DNA of 64,000 nucleotides from contig NZ_CP102278.1 in NCBI RefSeq assembly GCF_025149915.1, positions 1-64,000 of the forward strand, given 5' to 3'. The stretch comes from Coprococcus eutactus (GTDB lineage Bacteria > Bacillota > Clostridia > Lachnospirales > Lachnospiraceae). The notes under the pieces were generated by a model. That model made no database searches. It had not been told where the DNA came from and was given only the letters and a program-made list of their open reading frames with translations. Shown piece after piece: positions 28,283 through 37,615 of this stretch (positions within the stretch are counted from its first letter, which is position 1; every line of letters starts with the position of its first letter). A program made the translations under genes and the position numbers.

Positions 28283-29614
28283 ATGAGAATAGACATTCCA
28301 GAGGGAGCAAATAGGGTAATAGAGGGTCTTGAGGCAGCAGGCTATGAGGCTTATATAGTCGGCGGCTGCGTGAGAGATAGCATACTTGGAAGGTTGCCGG
28401 GGGACTGGGATATCACCACATCTGCCAGACCAGAGCAGGTGAAGGAGATATTCAGGCGTACCATAGATACGGGAATAGAGCATGGAACCGTAACGGTAAT
28501 GATGGGCAAGGAAGGCTATGAGGTCACGACATACAGGATAGATGGGGAGTACAGTGACCACAGGAGACCTGACCAGGTTGAGTTCACGGCAAGTCTTGAG
28601 GAGGATCTCAAGAGAAGAGACTTCACGATAAATGCCATGGCGTACAGTCACAGCAAGGGAATCATAGACATGTTCGGCGGAGTACAGGATCTGAATGACA
28701 AGGTTATAAGAGCCGTCGGTGTGGCAAGGGACAGATTTGACGAGGATGCACTCAGAATACTCAGGGCGATAAGATTTGCCGGACAGCTTGGATTTGACAT
28801 AGAGAGAGATACCAGAAAGGCTATGATCATCCAGGCACAGTATCTGAAAAATATTAGTGCGGAGAGAATCAGGGTGGAGCTCACAAAGCTCCTGGTATCA
28901 GACCACCCGGACAAGCTTCTTGAGGCGTATGTCACAGGCATAACTTCATATATCCTTCCGGAGTTTGACAAGATGATGGAGCAGCCGCAGAACAATCCGT
29001 ATCATAGATACAACGTGGGAGTACATTCCATAGAGGCGGTCAAGAATATCAGACCGGATGTGACCATGAGGTGGGCAGCACTTCTCCACGATGTCGGTAA
29101 GCCGGCAACACACACAGTTGATGAGAATGGCATAGATCATTTCTTTGATCATCCCGAGAAGGGTGTGCCTATAGCGGAAAGCATTCTGCGAAGACTCAAG
29201 TTTGACAACAACACTATCAAAGATGTGTGTACTCTGGTCAGATGGCATGATTATGGAATGGGAAGTGTTCCGAAAAAGGGCAGTATAAGAAAGCTTTTGG
29301 GAGAAGTCGGAAAAGATTTCTTCCCATATATAATCGAGATAAAAAAAGCCGACATGGTAGCCCAGAGTGATTACAATCTGGAGGAGAGACAAAGCCAGCT
29401 TGCAGCACTTGAGAAGAAATATGAAGAGATCATGGCATCAGATGACTGTGTCAGGATCAAAGATCTCAAGATAAATGGAGGAGATCTGATAAAGATGGGA
29501 ATAAAACCGGGACCTCAAATGGGTGAGATACTTCAGAAACTGTTGGATATGGTTATAGAAGATCCTGAAAAGAACGACAGGGAATACCTTATTGAACAGG
29601 TCAAAATGATGTAA
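28283..29614 (+). CDS. CCA tRNA nucleotidyltransferase with HD domain
   Basis: The enzyme adds or repairs the 3' CCA of tRNAs, needed here because the tRNA genes in this window do not encode CCA. The 443-residue protein carries the class II nucleotidyltransferase signature GGCVRDSILGRLPGDWDITT, with two metal-binding Asp residues in DWD, and RRDFTINAMAY. The neck region includes EDALRILRAIRFA. A C-terminal HD domain has LLHDVGKP and a downstream VRWHDYG. The HD part suggests added phosphohydrolase activity. The start is preceded by GGAGAGAAG. A poly(A) polymerase I role is less likely for this family in Firmicutes. Confidence 0.9.
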   Translation: MRIDIPEGANRVIEGLEAAGYEAYIVGGCVRDSILGRLPGDWDITTSARPEQVKEIFRRTIDTGIEHGTVTVMMGKEGYEVTTYRIDGEYSDHRRPDQVEFTASLEEDLKRRDFTINAMAYSHSKGIIDMFGGVQDLNDKVIRAVGVARDRFDEDALRILRAIRFAGQLGFDIERDTRKAMIIQAQYLKNISAERIRVELTKLLVSDHPDKLLEAYVTGITSYILPEFDKMMEQPQNNPYHRYNVGVHSIEAVKNIRPDVTMRWAALLHDVGKPATHTVDENGIDHFFDHPEKGVPIAESILRRLKFDNNTIKDVCTLVRWHDYGMGSVPKKGSIRKLLGEVGKDFFPYIIEIKKADMVAQSDYNLEERQSQLAALEKKYEEIMASDDCVRIKDLKINGGDLIKMGIKPGPQMGEILQKLLDMVIEDPEKNDREYLIEQVKMM

Positions 29615-29720
29615 GAAGTATGTATTTCCTATATCATATAAAAAAGAATTATTGGATGATGCGATAACAGTCGTAAAAAAATCCGGTAAAATATAATAAC
29701 TTAAGAATGAATCTTAACAG

Positions 29721-29964
29721 CCCCTCATACAATAATTTAGCAGGTTATTATTGCTATAAAGTGAGCGAGGGCTTATCTGTGAAGTGGATGTGTGTATCTT
29801 ATCTGACATTACCATAATCAGGACATATGAATCCGCCGGCACTCAGCGATGCGGAGCGAGTGCTAGTGCCGTTGCAGGATTCATCGAGCGAGAGCGCTCA
29901 TGATTTGGTAAGTCAGATAGATACACACTTCACAGATACCCCCGAGCGATAGTTGTAGGAGGGG
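29721..29964. repeat. Long imperfect palindrome, 244 bases
   Basis: The 358-base gap between the nucleotidyltransferase and CotS-like genes contains nested inverted repeats. The outer arms are CCCCTCATACAA (29721-29732) and TTGTAGGAGGGG (29953-29964), one mismatch. The middle arms are TATCTGTGAAGTG (29774-29786) and CACTTCACAGATA (29926-29938), perfect and extended by imperfect pairing from 29793-29820 to 29901-29925. The inner pairs are GAATCC/GGATTC (29829-29834, 29877-29882) and CGGCACT/AGTGCCG (29837-29843, 29865-29871). The right outer arm contains the ribosome-binding site of the next gene. The first part of the gap, 29615-29720, holds nothing recognised. Confidence 0.75.
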
Positions 29965-29969
29965 GTTTT
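29939..29969 (+). promoter_or_regulatory. Hairpin covering a ribosome-binding site
   Basis: CCCCC (29939-29943) can pair with GGGGG (29961-29965), followed by TTTT (29966-29969), giving a terminator-like hairpin. AGGAGGGG within 29957-29964 is the only ribosome-binding site for the TTG start at 29973, so the hairpin would hide it. Attenuation or translational control is inferred. Confidence 0.5.
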
Positions 29970-29972
29970 CAT

Positions 29973-30965
29973 TTGGCTGAAAAAATGGGTGAAGTGTATG
30001 AGGCATATGACATGGAGGTGCAGGGGATAGGCAGAGGCAGAGGTGCTATCATTCTGATGACGGACAAGGGCATACGTCAGGTGGCGGCTCTGAATGGAAC
30101 GGACGAGAGACTTTTGCAGGAGAAACAGTTCAAGGATAGTATATACGAAAAGGGATTCTGCTATATAGACAGGGTGGTTCCGAACAGCGATGAGGAGCTT
30201 GTGACATGTGACAGGTATGGCAATCCATTTGTATGTCGGGAATATTTTCAGGGGAGGGAATGCAGTGCATCCAATATCAGGGATTTGGAGAAGGCAGTCA
30301 TCAATCTGGCACAGTTTCATAAAGCCGGCAGGGAACTCTATGAGGATGAGGGAAGCCGTGAATATGATAAAATGCCGGGCAATCTCGACAGAAAATTGAG
30401 AGAGCTGCGTAGAATCCGTAATTTTGTCAGCAGAAGAAATAAAAAGAATGATTTTGAGATCCAGTATATAAGGGCGTTTGATTATTTTTATAGGCAGGCA
30501 GACAGATGTCTCAAACTGTTTGAGGAGAACTTCAAATGCAACGAAAAGTGGATAGGATATTGTCACGGATCTTATAACTATCACAGTGTGATGTTTTGTG
30601 ACGGATACATAGCAACAACCAATTTTGACAGATTCCATGTGGGATATCAGCTTGTTGATCTTTACCAATTTATGAGAAAGGCGATGGAGAAGAACAGGTA
30701 CGACATAGAGATGGCGCGGGATATATTGAGTGCGTACAGCCAGATAAGGCATCTGGATAAGGAAGACTATGAATTTATATACCTTATGTACAGTTTTCCT
30801 GAGAAGTTCTGGAAGATAAGCAACCGCTATATGAACAGCCGAAAGAGCTATATATCCCCGGTTTTGATGGAAAAACTCCAAAAAGTTATCGAAGATGACC
30901 AAGAAAAACTCAAAATTTTGAGCGAAATTAACGATACCTATGGACTTCACAAGCTGACAAATTAA
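29973..30965 (+). CDS. CotS-like spore-coat kinase homologue, probable pseudokinase
   Basis: The 330-residue protein resembles the CotS/YutH aminoglycoside-phosphotransferase-like family linked to spore coats in Clostridia and Bacilli. The catalytic-loop equivalent reads CHGSYNYHSVMF, with Ser in place of the catalytic Asp of HGD. The metal-binding motif reads TNFDRFHVGYQLVDLYQFMRK, where NFD replaces DFD. Loss of the catalytic Asp suggests a pseudokinase. It starts with TTG at 29973, eight bases after AGGAGGGG; an in-frame ATG at 29985 has no such site. Whether this organism forms spores is not shown by the window. Confidence 0.75.
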   Translation: MAEKMGEVYEAYDMEVQGIGRGRGAIILMTDKGIRQVAALNGTDERLLQEKQFKDSIYEKGFCYIDRVVPNSDEELVTCDRYGNPFVCREYFQGRECSASNIRDLEKAVINLAQFHKAGRELYEDEGSREYDKMPGNLDRKLRELRRIRNFVSRRNKKNDFEIQYIRAFDYFYRQADRCLKLFEENFKCNEKWIGYCHGSYNYHSVMFCDGYIATTNFDRFHVGYQLVDLYQFMRKAMEKNRYDIEMARDILSAYSQIRHLDKEDYEFIYLMYSFPEKFWKISNRYMNSRKSYISPVLMEKLQKVIEDDQEKLKILSEINDTYGLHKLTN

Positions 30966-31113
30966 GAGTATAATGTTGGGGCGTGGATAATAATTGAGTT
31001 AGACACGTGATACTGAATTGTGATGTATTTTACAGATGGTTTTTTCGTGTGTGTTTTCCATTTGTAGGATGCTCTATGGGTAACATAAAGCAATAGATTT
31101 CACAGGAGGCAAA

Positions 31114-32868
31114 ATGATGAGTGATTATAATTACAAGGACGTGTATGAGCAGTGGGTGAACAATCCTTTATTTGGTCAGGAAACAAAGGATGAGCTCTTA
31201 GCGATCAAGGACGACGAGAAAGAGATAGAAGAAAGATTCTATTGTGATCTTGTATTTGGAACAGCCGGACTTCGAGGCATCATCGGAGCTGGTACTAACA
31301 GAATGAACATATATGTAGTGCGCAAGGCTACACAGGGACTTGCAAACTACATCATCAAGGCGGGCAAGCAGGACAAAGGTGTGGCAATAGCTTATGATTC
31401 AAGAAGAATGTCACCTGAGTTCTCTATGGAGGCAGCGCTCTGCCTGGCAGCAAATGGCATAAAGGCTTACAGATTTGAGTCACTCAGACCAACACCTGAG
31501 CTTTCATTTGCAGTTAGATATCTGGACTGTGTAGCTGGTATCAATGTAACAGCATCACACAACCCACCAGAGTATAATGGATATAAGGTATACTGGGAGG
31601 ATGGCGCACAGATCACACCACCTCATGACCAGGGAATCATGGCCGAGGTAAAGGCCATCACAGATTTCGCAGATACAAAGACTATGGACATGGTAGAGGC
31701 AAAGAAGAAGGGGCTCCTTGTAACTATCGGTTCAGAGGTTGATGACGCATACATGGGCGAGCTCAAGAAGCTCATCCTTAATCAGGATGCAATTGACAAG
31801 TATGGCAAGGATCTCAAGATCGTGTACACACCACTTCACGGAACAGGTAATATTCCTGTAAGAAGAATCCTCAAGGAGATCGGTTTCGAGAATGTGTATG
31901 TGGTACCAGAGCAGGAGCTTCCGGATGGAGAGTTCCCAACTGTTGAGTATCCAAACCCAGAGGCAAAGGAAGCATTTACACTTGCACTCAAGCTGGCAAA
32001 GGAGGTCGATGCAGATCTCGTTCTTGCAACAGACCCAGATGCCGACAGACTCGGATGCTACGCAAAGGATTCCAAGACAGGTGAGTACAAGGTGTTCACA
32101 GGAAATATGTCAGGAAGCTTACTCTGCGAGTATGAGGTAAGCCAGATGAAGGAGAAGAATGGCAGCCTTCCAGCAGACGGAGCAATCGTCAAGACTATCG
32201 TTACTACCAACATGGTAGATGCCATAGCAAAGTATTATGGAACAGATCTCATCGAGTGTTTCACAGGTTTCAAGAACATCGGACGTGAGATCCTCAGATT
32301 TGAGCAGACAGGCAAGGGAACATACCTCTTCGGATTTGAGGAGAGCTACGGATGCCTGATCGGAACACATGCAAGAGACAAGGACGCAGTTGTTGCAACT
32401 ATGGCTCTCTGCGAGGCAGCAGCTTACTACAGAGGTCAGGGCAAGACTCTTTGGGATGCGATGATGGATATGTACGAGAAGTACGGATATTATGTTGACG
32501 ACATCAAGACCGTGACACTCAAGGGTGTTGAGGGATCAAAGAAGATCGGACACATCATGAATATCCTCCGTGCAAATGTACCTGAGCAGGTTGCAGGCTA
32601 CAAGACAAAGGTTGTTCGCGACTATCGTCTTGAGTATATAAGAAACATCGAGACAGGTGAGGTCAAGCCTACCGGTTTCCCAAATGCAAACGTACTCTAC
32701 TACGAGCTTGAGAACGATGCATGGCTTGCAGTAAGACCTTCAGGAACTGAGCCAAAGATCAAATTCTACTACGGAATCAAGGGTTCATCATACGATGAGG
32801 CACAGAAGGAGTCAGCAGCATTTGGTGACAAGGTCATGGATCTCATTTATGACATACTTGAGAAGTAA
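31114..32868 (+). CDS. Phosphoglucomutase/phosphomannomutase (alpha-D-phosphohexomutase)
   Basis: The enzyme interconverts hexose-1-phosphate and hexose-6-phosphate, linking glycogen, UDP-sugar and galactose metabolism. The 584-residue protein has the N-terminal activator GTAGLRG, the phosphoserine loop TASHNPPEYNGYKVY, the metal loop DPDADRLG, the sugar-binding GFEESYG and the phosphate-binding RPSGTEPKIKFY. The length matches the Firmicute PgcA type of phosphoglucomutase. CACAGGAGG precedes tandem ATGs at 31114 and 31117; the second is also plausible. C/G-ending codons are frequent, suggesting high expression. It is a single-gene unit, closed by a terminator. Confidence 0.95.
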   Translation: MMSDYNYKDVYEQWVNNPLFGQETKDELLAIKDDEKEIEERFYCDLVFGTAGLRGIIGAGTNRMNIYVVRKATQGLANYIIKAGKQDKGVAIAYDSRRMSPEFSMEAALCLAANGIKAYRFESLRPTPELSFAVRYLDCVAGINVTASHNPPEYNGYKVYWEDGAQITPPHDQGIMAEVKAITDFADTKTMDMVEAKKKGLLVTIGSEVDDAYMGELKKLILNQDAIDKYGKDLKIVYTPLHGTGNIPVRRILKEIGFENVYVVPEQELPDGEFPTVEYPNPEAKEAFTLALKLAKEVDADLVLATDPDADRLGCYAKDSKTGEYKVFTGNMSGSLLCEYEVSQMKEKNGSLPADGAIVKTIVTTNMVDAIAKYYGTDLIECFTGFKNIGREILRFEQTGKGTYLFGFEESYGCLIGTHARDKDAVVATMALCEAAAYYRGQGKTLWDAMMDMYEKYGYYVDDIKTVTLKGVEGSKKIGHIMNILRANVPEQVAGYKTKVVRDYRLEYIRNIETGEVKPTGFPNANVLYYELENDAWLAVRPSGTEPKIKFYYGIKGSSYDEAQKESAAFGDKVMDLIYDILEK

Positions 32869-32932
32869 GCAGAAGTAATCACAGATACAGGCAATATGGA
32901 ATATATTTAGAGAAGTTCACAATGCAGAACAG

Positions 32933-32971
32933 ACATGCAGATCTACATAAAAGGATCTGCATGTTTTTTTT
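32933..32971 (+). terminator. Terminator after the phosphohexomutase
   Basis: ACATGCAGATC (32933-32943) pairs with GATCTGCATGT (32954-32964), followed by a run of seven or more T. Confidence 0.92.
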
Positions 32972-33123
32972 AATCTGAGAGACTCATAGACTAATAAATG
33001 TTACAGATAATTAATTGTACACTTTGAGAAAATGTTAGTAACATGGTCTTTAAAGAAAATGAGAAAATGAGAAAATGAGCAATAATGTCTTTATTGACGA
33101 GATGAAGAGGAGAAAAAATTTAT

Positions 33124-34815
33124 ATGAAAACAAAAACAGGGGTAGTGAACAAATTGAAATCCAACAGGGCATTCTGGATAATCTGTGTGTTGTTTCTGGC
33201 AATCCAGTATTTTTTGTGTATTCATTACGGGATGAAGAGGGATTACCTGTTCTGTGATGAGGTATACAGTTACGGACTTGCAAACAGCAATGAGTACACA
33301 TTTCTTCATCCGGGAGAGAATGATGAACCGCTTGACAATTGGGTGAGCGGAAGTTATTTCTCAGATTATATGAATTATTGCGATGAGGCATTTAATTATA
33401 AAGCGGCTTACGTGAACCAGGAGAGGGATGTTCATCCACCTCTTTACTATATGCTGCTCCATACAGTGTGCAGATTTTTCAAGGAAGCTGGATACTCGGC
33501 AATTCCGGGAATAGTACTAAATCTTATAATTCTTGCATTTGTGGATATAGTTCTCATGTACGTGGCGGCAAATCTTCTAGAAAGCAGGTGGCGCGGACTT
33601 GCGGCAACCGTTTTGTGGGGAATATCTTCAGTCGGCATCAGCAATTGTATGCTCATAAGAATGTATCTTCTACAGACATTTGAGGTCCTACTGTTTGTGG
33701 CGGCACACATATATATATTGAAGCACAAGAAAAAGATGACGGTGCCTTACTTTATAATGCTGGCATTTACAGTGTTCCTGGGCGGACTTACCCACTATTA
33801 TTTTTACTTTTTCGTGGCTGGACTTGGACTTTGCGTATGTATCTATCTCCTGTCAGTAAAGAGAGTTAAGGAAATGTTTGCATATGGATTCAGTCTTGTG
33901 GCAGGGCTTGTGTGTGCCATAGCGGTATTTCCGGCAACAATCGCACATATATTTGGATACAGGGGTGACTATGCAACAAAGAATCTTACAGGATTTTCAA
34001 CCAGAAAATTCATATCATACATAGGTTATGTAAATAAGGCATATTTTGCCGGACTGCTTCCTGTTATTCTGCTTATCGTTATAGCGCTCATAATTGTGTA
34101 CATAGTTTCAAAGTTTGTTATAATACATATAAGTCTGAAGAGAGAAGAACACTCGATAAAGTATTCTGTAGATGTAAACAGGATTGATGTGAATGGAAAA
34201 TACACAGGAACATTGTCCGCAAATGCGTTGTTATTTGCAGCGGTGGTGATAGCAGATGCCATTCTAGCATTTGTGGGAATACAAGGATCTGAGCTTGTAA
34301 ACGCAAGATACATATACTCGGCACTCCCAGTATTTGCGATATTTATGGTATGGGGCATGGCAAAGCTCCTCGCGGTGGTTGCACCTGTCAACTACAATGT
34401 GATAATCGGAGTAGTATGTCTTATACTTTGTGCCGGAAGTATAAAGGTAAATGGCGTGGATTGGCAGTATGTAACATATCCTGAGAGAAAAGAAGCGGTT
34501 GAGCAGATGGCGGGAAATGATTGTATCATAGTCTGTCATGGCGATGGAAAATGGAACAACATATATGCCGGCATAAATGCATTTTCTGTGATGGACAGGT
34601 GCAGGTATGTGTACGAGGATGATCTAGGCGAGCTTTCAGATTTGACAGCCGATTGTGGTGATGAGCTGTACATGGCAGTTATAAATGATCCACGGTTTGA
34701 CAAAACGGAGATACAAAAGGACATCAAGAGGATAAGAAAGACCACAAAGTATAAAAATGTAGAGAAAACGTATGATTATGCGGGAATAAAGATATTCCGC
34801 ATGACGACAAAATAG
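33124..34815 (+). CDS. GT-C fold membrane glycosyltransferase (GT39/ArnT-like)
   Basis: The 563-residue protein has about ten to twelve transmembrane helices. The first external loop contains DEVYSYG and QERDVHPPLYYMLLHTV, the acidic and HPP motifs of polyprenyl-phosphate-sugar-dependent GT-C transferases. A hydrophilic C-terminal stretch (about 450-563) faces outside. Such enzymes move sugars from a lipid-phosphate donor to an acceptor outside the membrane. The next gene, starting 19 bases after its stop, encodes a GT2 enzyme of the kind that makes such donors, so the two are probably a pair. Donor sugar and acceptor are unknown. Confidence 0.8.
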   Translation: MKTKTGVVNKLKSNRAFWIICVLFLAIQYFLCIHYGMKRDYLFCDEVYSYGLANSNEYTFLHPGENDEPLDNWVSGSYFSDYMNYCDEAFNYKAAYVNQERDVHPPLYYMLLHTVCRFFKEAGYSAIPGIVLNLIILAFVDIVLMYVAANLLESRWRGLAATVLWGISSVGISNCMLIRMYLLQTFEVLLFVAAHIYILKHKKKMTVPYFIMLAFTVFLGGLTHYYFYFFVAGLGLCVCIYLLSVKRVKEMFAYGFSLVAGLVCAIAVFPATIAHIFGYRGDYATKNLTGFSTRKFISYIGYVNKAYFAGLLPVILLIVIALIIVYIVSKFVIIHISLKREEHSIKYSVDVNRIDVNGKYTGTLSANALLFAAVVIADAILAFVGIQGSELVNARYIYSALPVFAIFMVWGMAKLLAVVAPVNYNVIIGVVCLILCAGSIKVNGVDWQYVTYPERKEAVEQMAGNDCIIVCHGDGKWNNIYAGINAFSVMDRCRYVYEDDLGELSDLTADCGDELYMAVINDPRFDKTEIQKDIKRIRKTTKYKNVEKTYDYAGIKIFRMTTK

Positions 34816-34833
34816 ATGTTTACAGGAGATGTA

Positions 34834-35787
34834 ATGATGAAAAAGGTGAGTTTGATTGTTCCTTGTTACAACGAAGAGGAGGCACTGCCGATATTTGCTG
34901 CGGAACTTGATAAGGTGGTACAGGGACTCGGATCGTATGAGTTTGAGGTCCTCATGGTAAATGATGGTTCTTCAGATGGTACTTTGAAGGTTATGAAGGA
35001 TGTGTCATCAGAATATGAGTATTTCAAATACATATCGTTTTCCAGAAACTTTGGAAAAGAATCAGCAATGTATGCAGGATTTTGCAATGCATCAGGTGAT
35101 TATGTGGCGGTTATGGATGCGGACATGCAGGATCCGCCATCACTTCTTCCGGAAATGCTTGAGATTCTGGAACAGGGCGAATATGACAGTGTAGCCACCA
35201 GAAGGGTGACGAGAAAGGGTGAGCCAAAGATCAGATCATGGTTTGCCAGAAGATTTTACAAGCTTATAAACAGGATATCGGATGCTGATGTGGTGGATGG
35301 AGCCAGGGACTTCAGACTCATGAAGTCGGAGATGAAGGATGCTATAGTGTCGATGTGCGAGTACAACAGATTTTCAAAGGGAATCTTTGGGTGGATCGGA
35401 TATAAGACAAAGTGGCTTGAGTATGAGAATGTTGAGAGGGTTGCCGGGGAGACAAAGTGGAGCTTCTGGAAGTTGTTCAGGTATGCCATAGACGGTATAA
35501 TCAATTTCTCCGAGGCACCTATGATGATCGCGTCAGGTTTTGGAACATTTTGCACAGTTCTTTCATTTGCCATGCTGCTTTTCTTCTTTATAAGAAAGCT
35601 TGTATGGGGAGATCCTGTTGCGGGATGGCCTTCTCTCGTCTGCATTATTTTATTCGTATCGGGATTGCAGTTCCTGTGCATAGGAATGATGGGCAAATAT
35701 ATTGCAAAAACGTATGTTGAGGTCAAGAACAGACCTCATTATATAATATCTGACACGAATAAAGACGGAGTGGACAAAATAAATTGA
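34834..35787 (+). CDS. GT2 family polyprenyl-phosphate glycosyltransferase (GtrB/DPM1-like)
   Basis: The ATG at 34834 is preceded by ACAGGAG; a second at 34837 is equally possible. The 317-residue protein begins KKVSLIVPCYNEEEALP and has the donor-site DxD in AVMDADMQDPPSLLPEML. A C-terminal part (about 230-300) holds two transmembrane helices, as in GtrB, YkcC and Ppm-type enzymes. It probably makes a polyprenyl-phosphate hexose on the cytoplasmic face for the GT-C enzyme encoded just upstream. The product may decorate wall or membrane glycopolymers. The gene ends without an obvious terminator before the 127-base gap. Confidence 0.88.
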   Translation: MMKKVSLIVPCYNEEEALPIFAAELDKVVQGLGSYEFEVLMVNDGSSDGTLKVMKDVSSEYEYFKYISFSRNFGKESAMYAGFCNASGDYVAVMDADMQDPPSLLPEMLEILEQGEYDSVATRRVTRKGEPKIRSWFARRFYKLINRISDADVVDGARDFRLMKSEMKDAIVSMCEYNRFSKGIFGWIGYKTKWLEYENVERVAGETKWSFWKLFRYAIDGIINFSEAPMMIASGFGTFCTVLSFAMLLFFFIRKLVWGDPVAGWPSLVCIILFVSGLQFLCIGMMGKYIAKTYVEVKNRPHYIISDTNKDGVDKIN

Positions 35788-35914
35788 TAAATATTTAGGC
35801 TGGATTTACATACGTTTTACCGGGGTATGGTAGAATTATCAGTACTTTATATTTAACAGGAAACATGGTAACTTAATGTTTATAGGGGAAAAAAAGTGAA
35901 CGGGGGAAAGTAAG

Positions 35915-37324
35915 ATGGGCAGTTTTACATTAAAATGTCCAACGTGTGGAGGCTCGACTGTTCTCAACCCGGAGACGGGACAGCTGGAATGCAAGCAATG
36001 TGGCAATCAGTTTGGGGCGGCTTCATGGGGGACAAAAAACTCTGCTATGATCGAAAATGAAGATGGCGAGCTGGTAGACAAGCGGAGCTACAAATCCATG
36101 AGAAAGATTGCCAGGATAAAGAGATATATCACGGACAGTCCGGATGACATATACACCATGGATGAGATAAACCTTGGAAATGATGAGGATTCTCCAAAGT
36201 ATATGGAGATGAATCTGTATGAATGTACGTCATGTGGAGCGAAACTCATGGTGAAAGCCACGGAGACGTCAAGCTTCTGTGCCTACTGTGGACAGCCGAT
36301 GATATTGGTGGACAGACTGGATAAGGAGCTGGAGCCGGATCTTATAATTCCATTTTCAATATCACAGAAGAGAGCGGAACAACTGATTCGTGACAGGTTT
36401 TGTAAAGGATGGTTCGTTCCGGACGAGATAAAGCATTTTCAGATAGACAAGATACGAGGAATATATGTACCTCACTGGCTCGTATCATATCATGTAAAAA
36501 AGAAAATCAAATATATATTCACTGAAAATAAAAGGGAAGTGCGCACTGGCGGCGATAGTAAATGGTTAGATTCGGTAACCCAGAATTCTCGGAAAAACGA
36601 TACAGAGAGAATAATACATAATTGTATGAAGGATGCGGAATGTATAGTGTCAAGGGTACCAGGTGATGCATCACGCAGATTGAATGACAACATATCATCA
36701 AGGCTTGAGCCGTATGATATTGACAGAGTACTGGCATTTTCGCCGGAATATCTTTCGGGGTTTTATACGGACAGATATGATGTCCCTGCAAAAGTGATCG
36801 CGGCAGTGGCAAAGGAGAAGAGTGATAAAGCCCTTCGTGATGAGATGCTTGGAGATTCTGGAGATAAACGGTTTAAAGATTATCATGTCACTGATGAAAA
36901 GACAGAGATAGAATTGTCAGACATAGAATATGCGTTGTTTCCGGTATGGTTCATGACATTTCAGTATCAGGGGATAATTTATACAGTTGCAGTAAATGGT
37001 CAGACTGGAAAAGTTGTGGGCAATGTCCCATCAAACAGATTTAAGGTTGGAGCGTCCATAGGTATACTCATGACAATAATGGTTATATTTTGTACATGGC
37101 TTTCAGTACTTATGGGGAATTTCATAATGGATATCTGGATGTTTGGTTCTGAAATTCTGATGTATGTTGTTGGCGCGTATTTGTTTCTGGTGGTCAACTG
37201 TATCTTATATTTCTGGAGAGCTATCAATAAGCTTCACAGGTCGAGAATTGATATTCACAGATTCAGAAGTTCAGGAACTATTGAATATGTGAAGGAAAGG
37301 CAGGATAAAACATGGGTTCGTTAA
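35915..37324 (+). CDS. Zinc-ribbon membrane protein, unknown function
   Basis: The 469-residue protein has two N-terminal zinc-binding sites: CPTCGG...CKQCG (about 9-31) and CTSCGAKL...CAYCGQ (about 107-129). A globular cytoplasmic part follows, then at the C terminus two or three hydrophobic helices (about 370-430) and a basic end. It resembles TFIIB-type zinc-ribbon/TM proteins common in Lachnospiraceae, none with a proven role. GGGGGAAAG lies before the ATG. It overlaps the small membrane-protein gene by 13 bases, so the two are coupled. Confidence 0.75.
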   Translation: MGSFTLKCPTCGGSTVLNPETGQLECKQCGNQFGAASWGTKNSAMIENEDGELVDKRSYKSMRKIARIKRYITDSPDDIYTMDEINLGNDEDSPKYMEMNLYECTSCGAKLMVKATETSSFCAYCGQPMILVDRLDKELEPDLIIPFSISQKRAEQLIRDRFCKGWFVPDEIKHFQIDKIRGIYVPHWLVSYHVKKKIKYIFTENKREVRTGGDSKWLDSVTQNSRKNDTERIIHNCMKDAECIVSRVPGDASRRLNDNISSRLEPYDIDRVLAFSPEYLSGFYTDRYDVPAKVIAAVAKEKSDKALRDEMLGDSGDKRFKDYHVTDEKTEIELSDIEYALFPVWFMTFQYQGIIYTVAVNGQTGKVVGNVPSNRFKVGASIGILMTIMVIFCTWLSVLMGNFIMDIWMFGSEILMYVVGAYLFLVVNCILYFWRAINKLHRSRIDIHRFRSSGTIEYVKERQDKTWVR

Positions 37325-37527
37325 CATTTGTGTTTGTTGCTGTGGGTGTTGCATGTGGAATATTTCTTACGATAGGAATTGTTCTGTCTGCTCTTGTGAG
37401 GTCAAATAATATTGGACAGGACGAGATGAAGGAATCTTCATATATAGATTATACAACATTATCATATCATGCCATATATGACAGCCAGAATGCAATAAAT
37501 CATTTTGATGGAAATTACAAGAATTAG
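37312..37527 (+). CDS. Small membrane protein coupled to the zinc-ribbon gene
   Basis: The 71-residue product begins with a hydrophobic helix (GSLTFVFVAVGVACGIFLTI, about 2-28) and continues with a polar, acidic stretch. The ATG overlaps the preceding gene by 13 bases, with AAGGCAGGA upstream. No family recognised. Overlap and size suggest a small partner of the upstream membrane protein. Confidence 0.65.
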   Translation: MGSLTFVFVAVGVACGIFLTIGIVLSALVRSNNIGQDEMKESSYIDYTTLSYHAIYDSQNAINHFDGNYKN

Positions 37528-37615
37528 ATATGATGACAAAACTAAAGAGATTTGTTATCATACTAGTTGATATATGAAAGATCACAGGGAAAAGGAATTG
37601 GAGGTAAATCAACAA

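Noticed and set aside
29913..30950. A 345-codon minus-strand reading frame opposite the CotS-like gene
   Set aside because: It has no ribosome-binding site or recognisable protein features; the + strand protein has family motifs.
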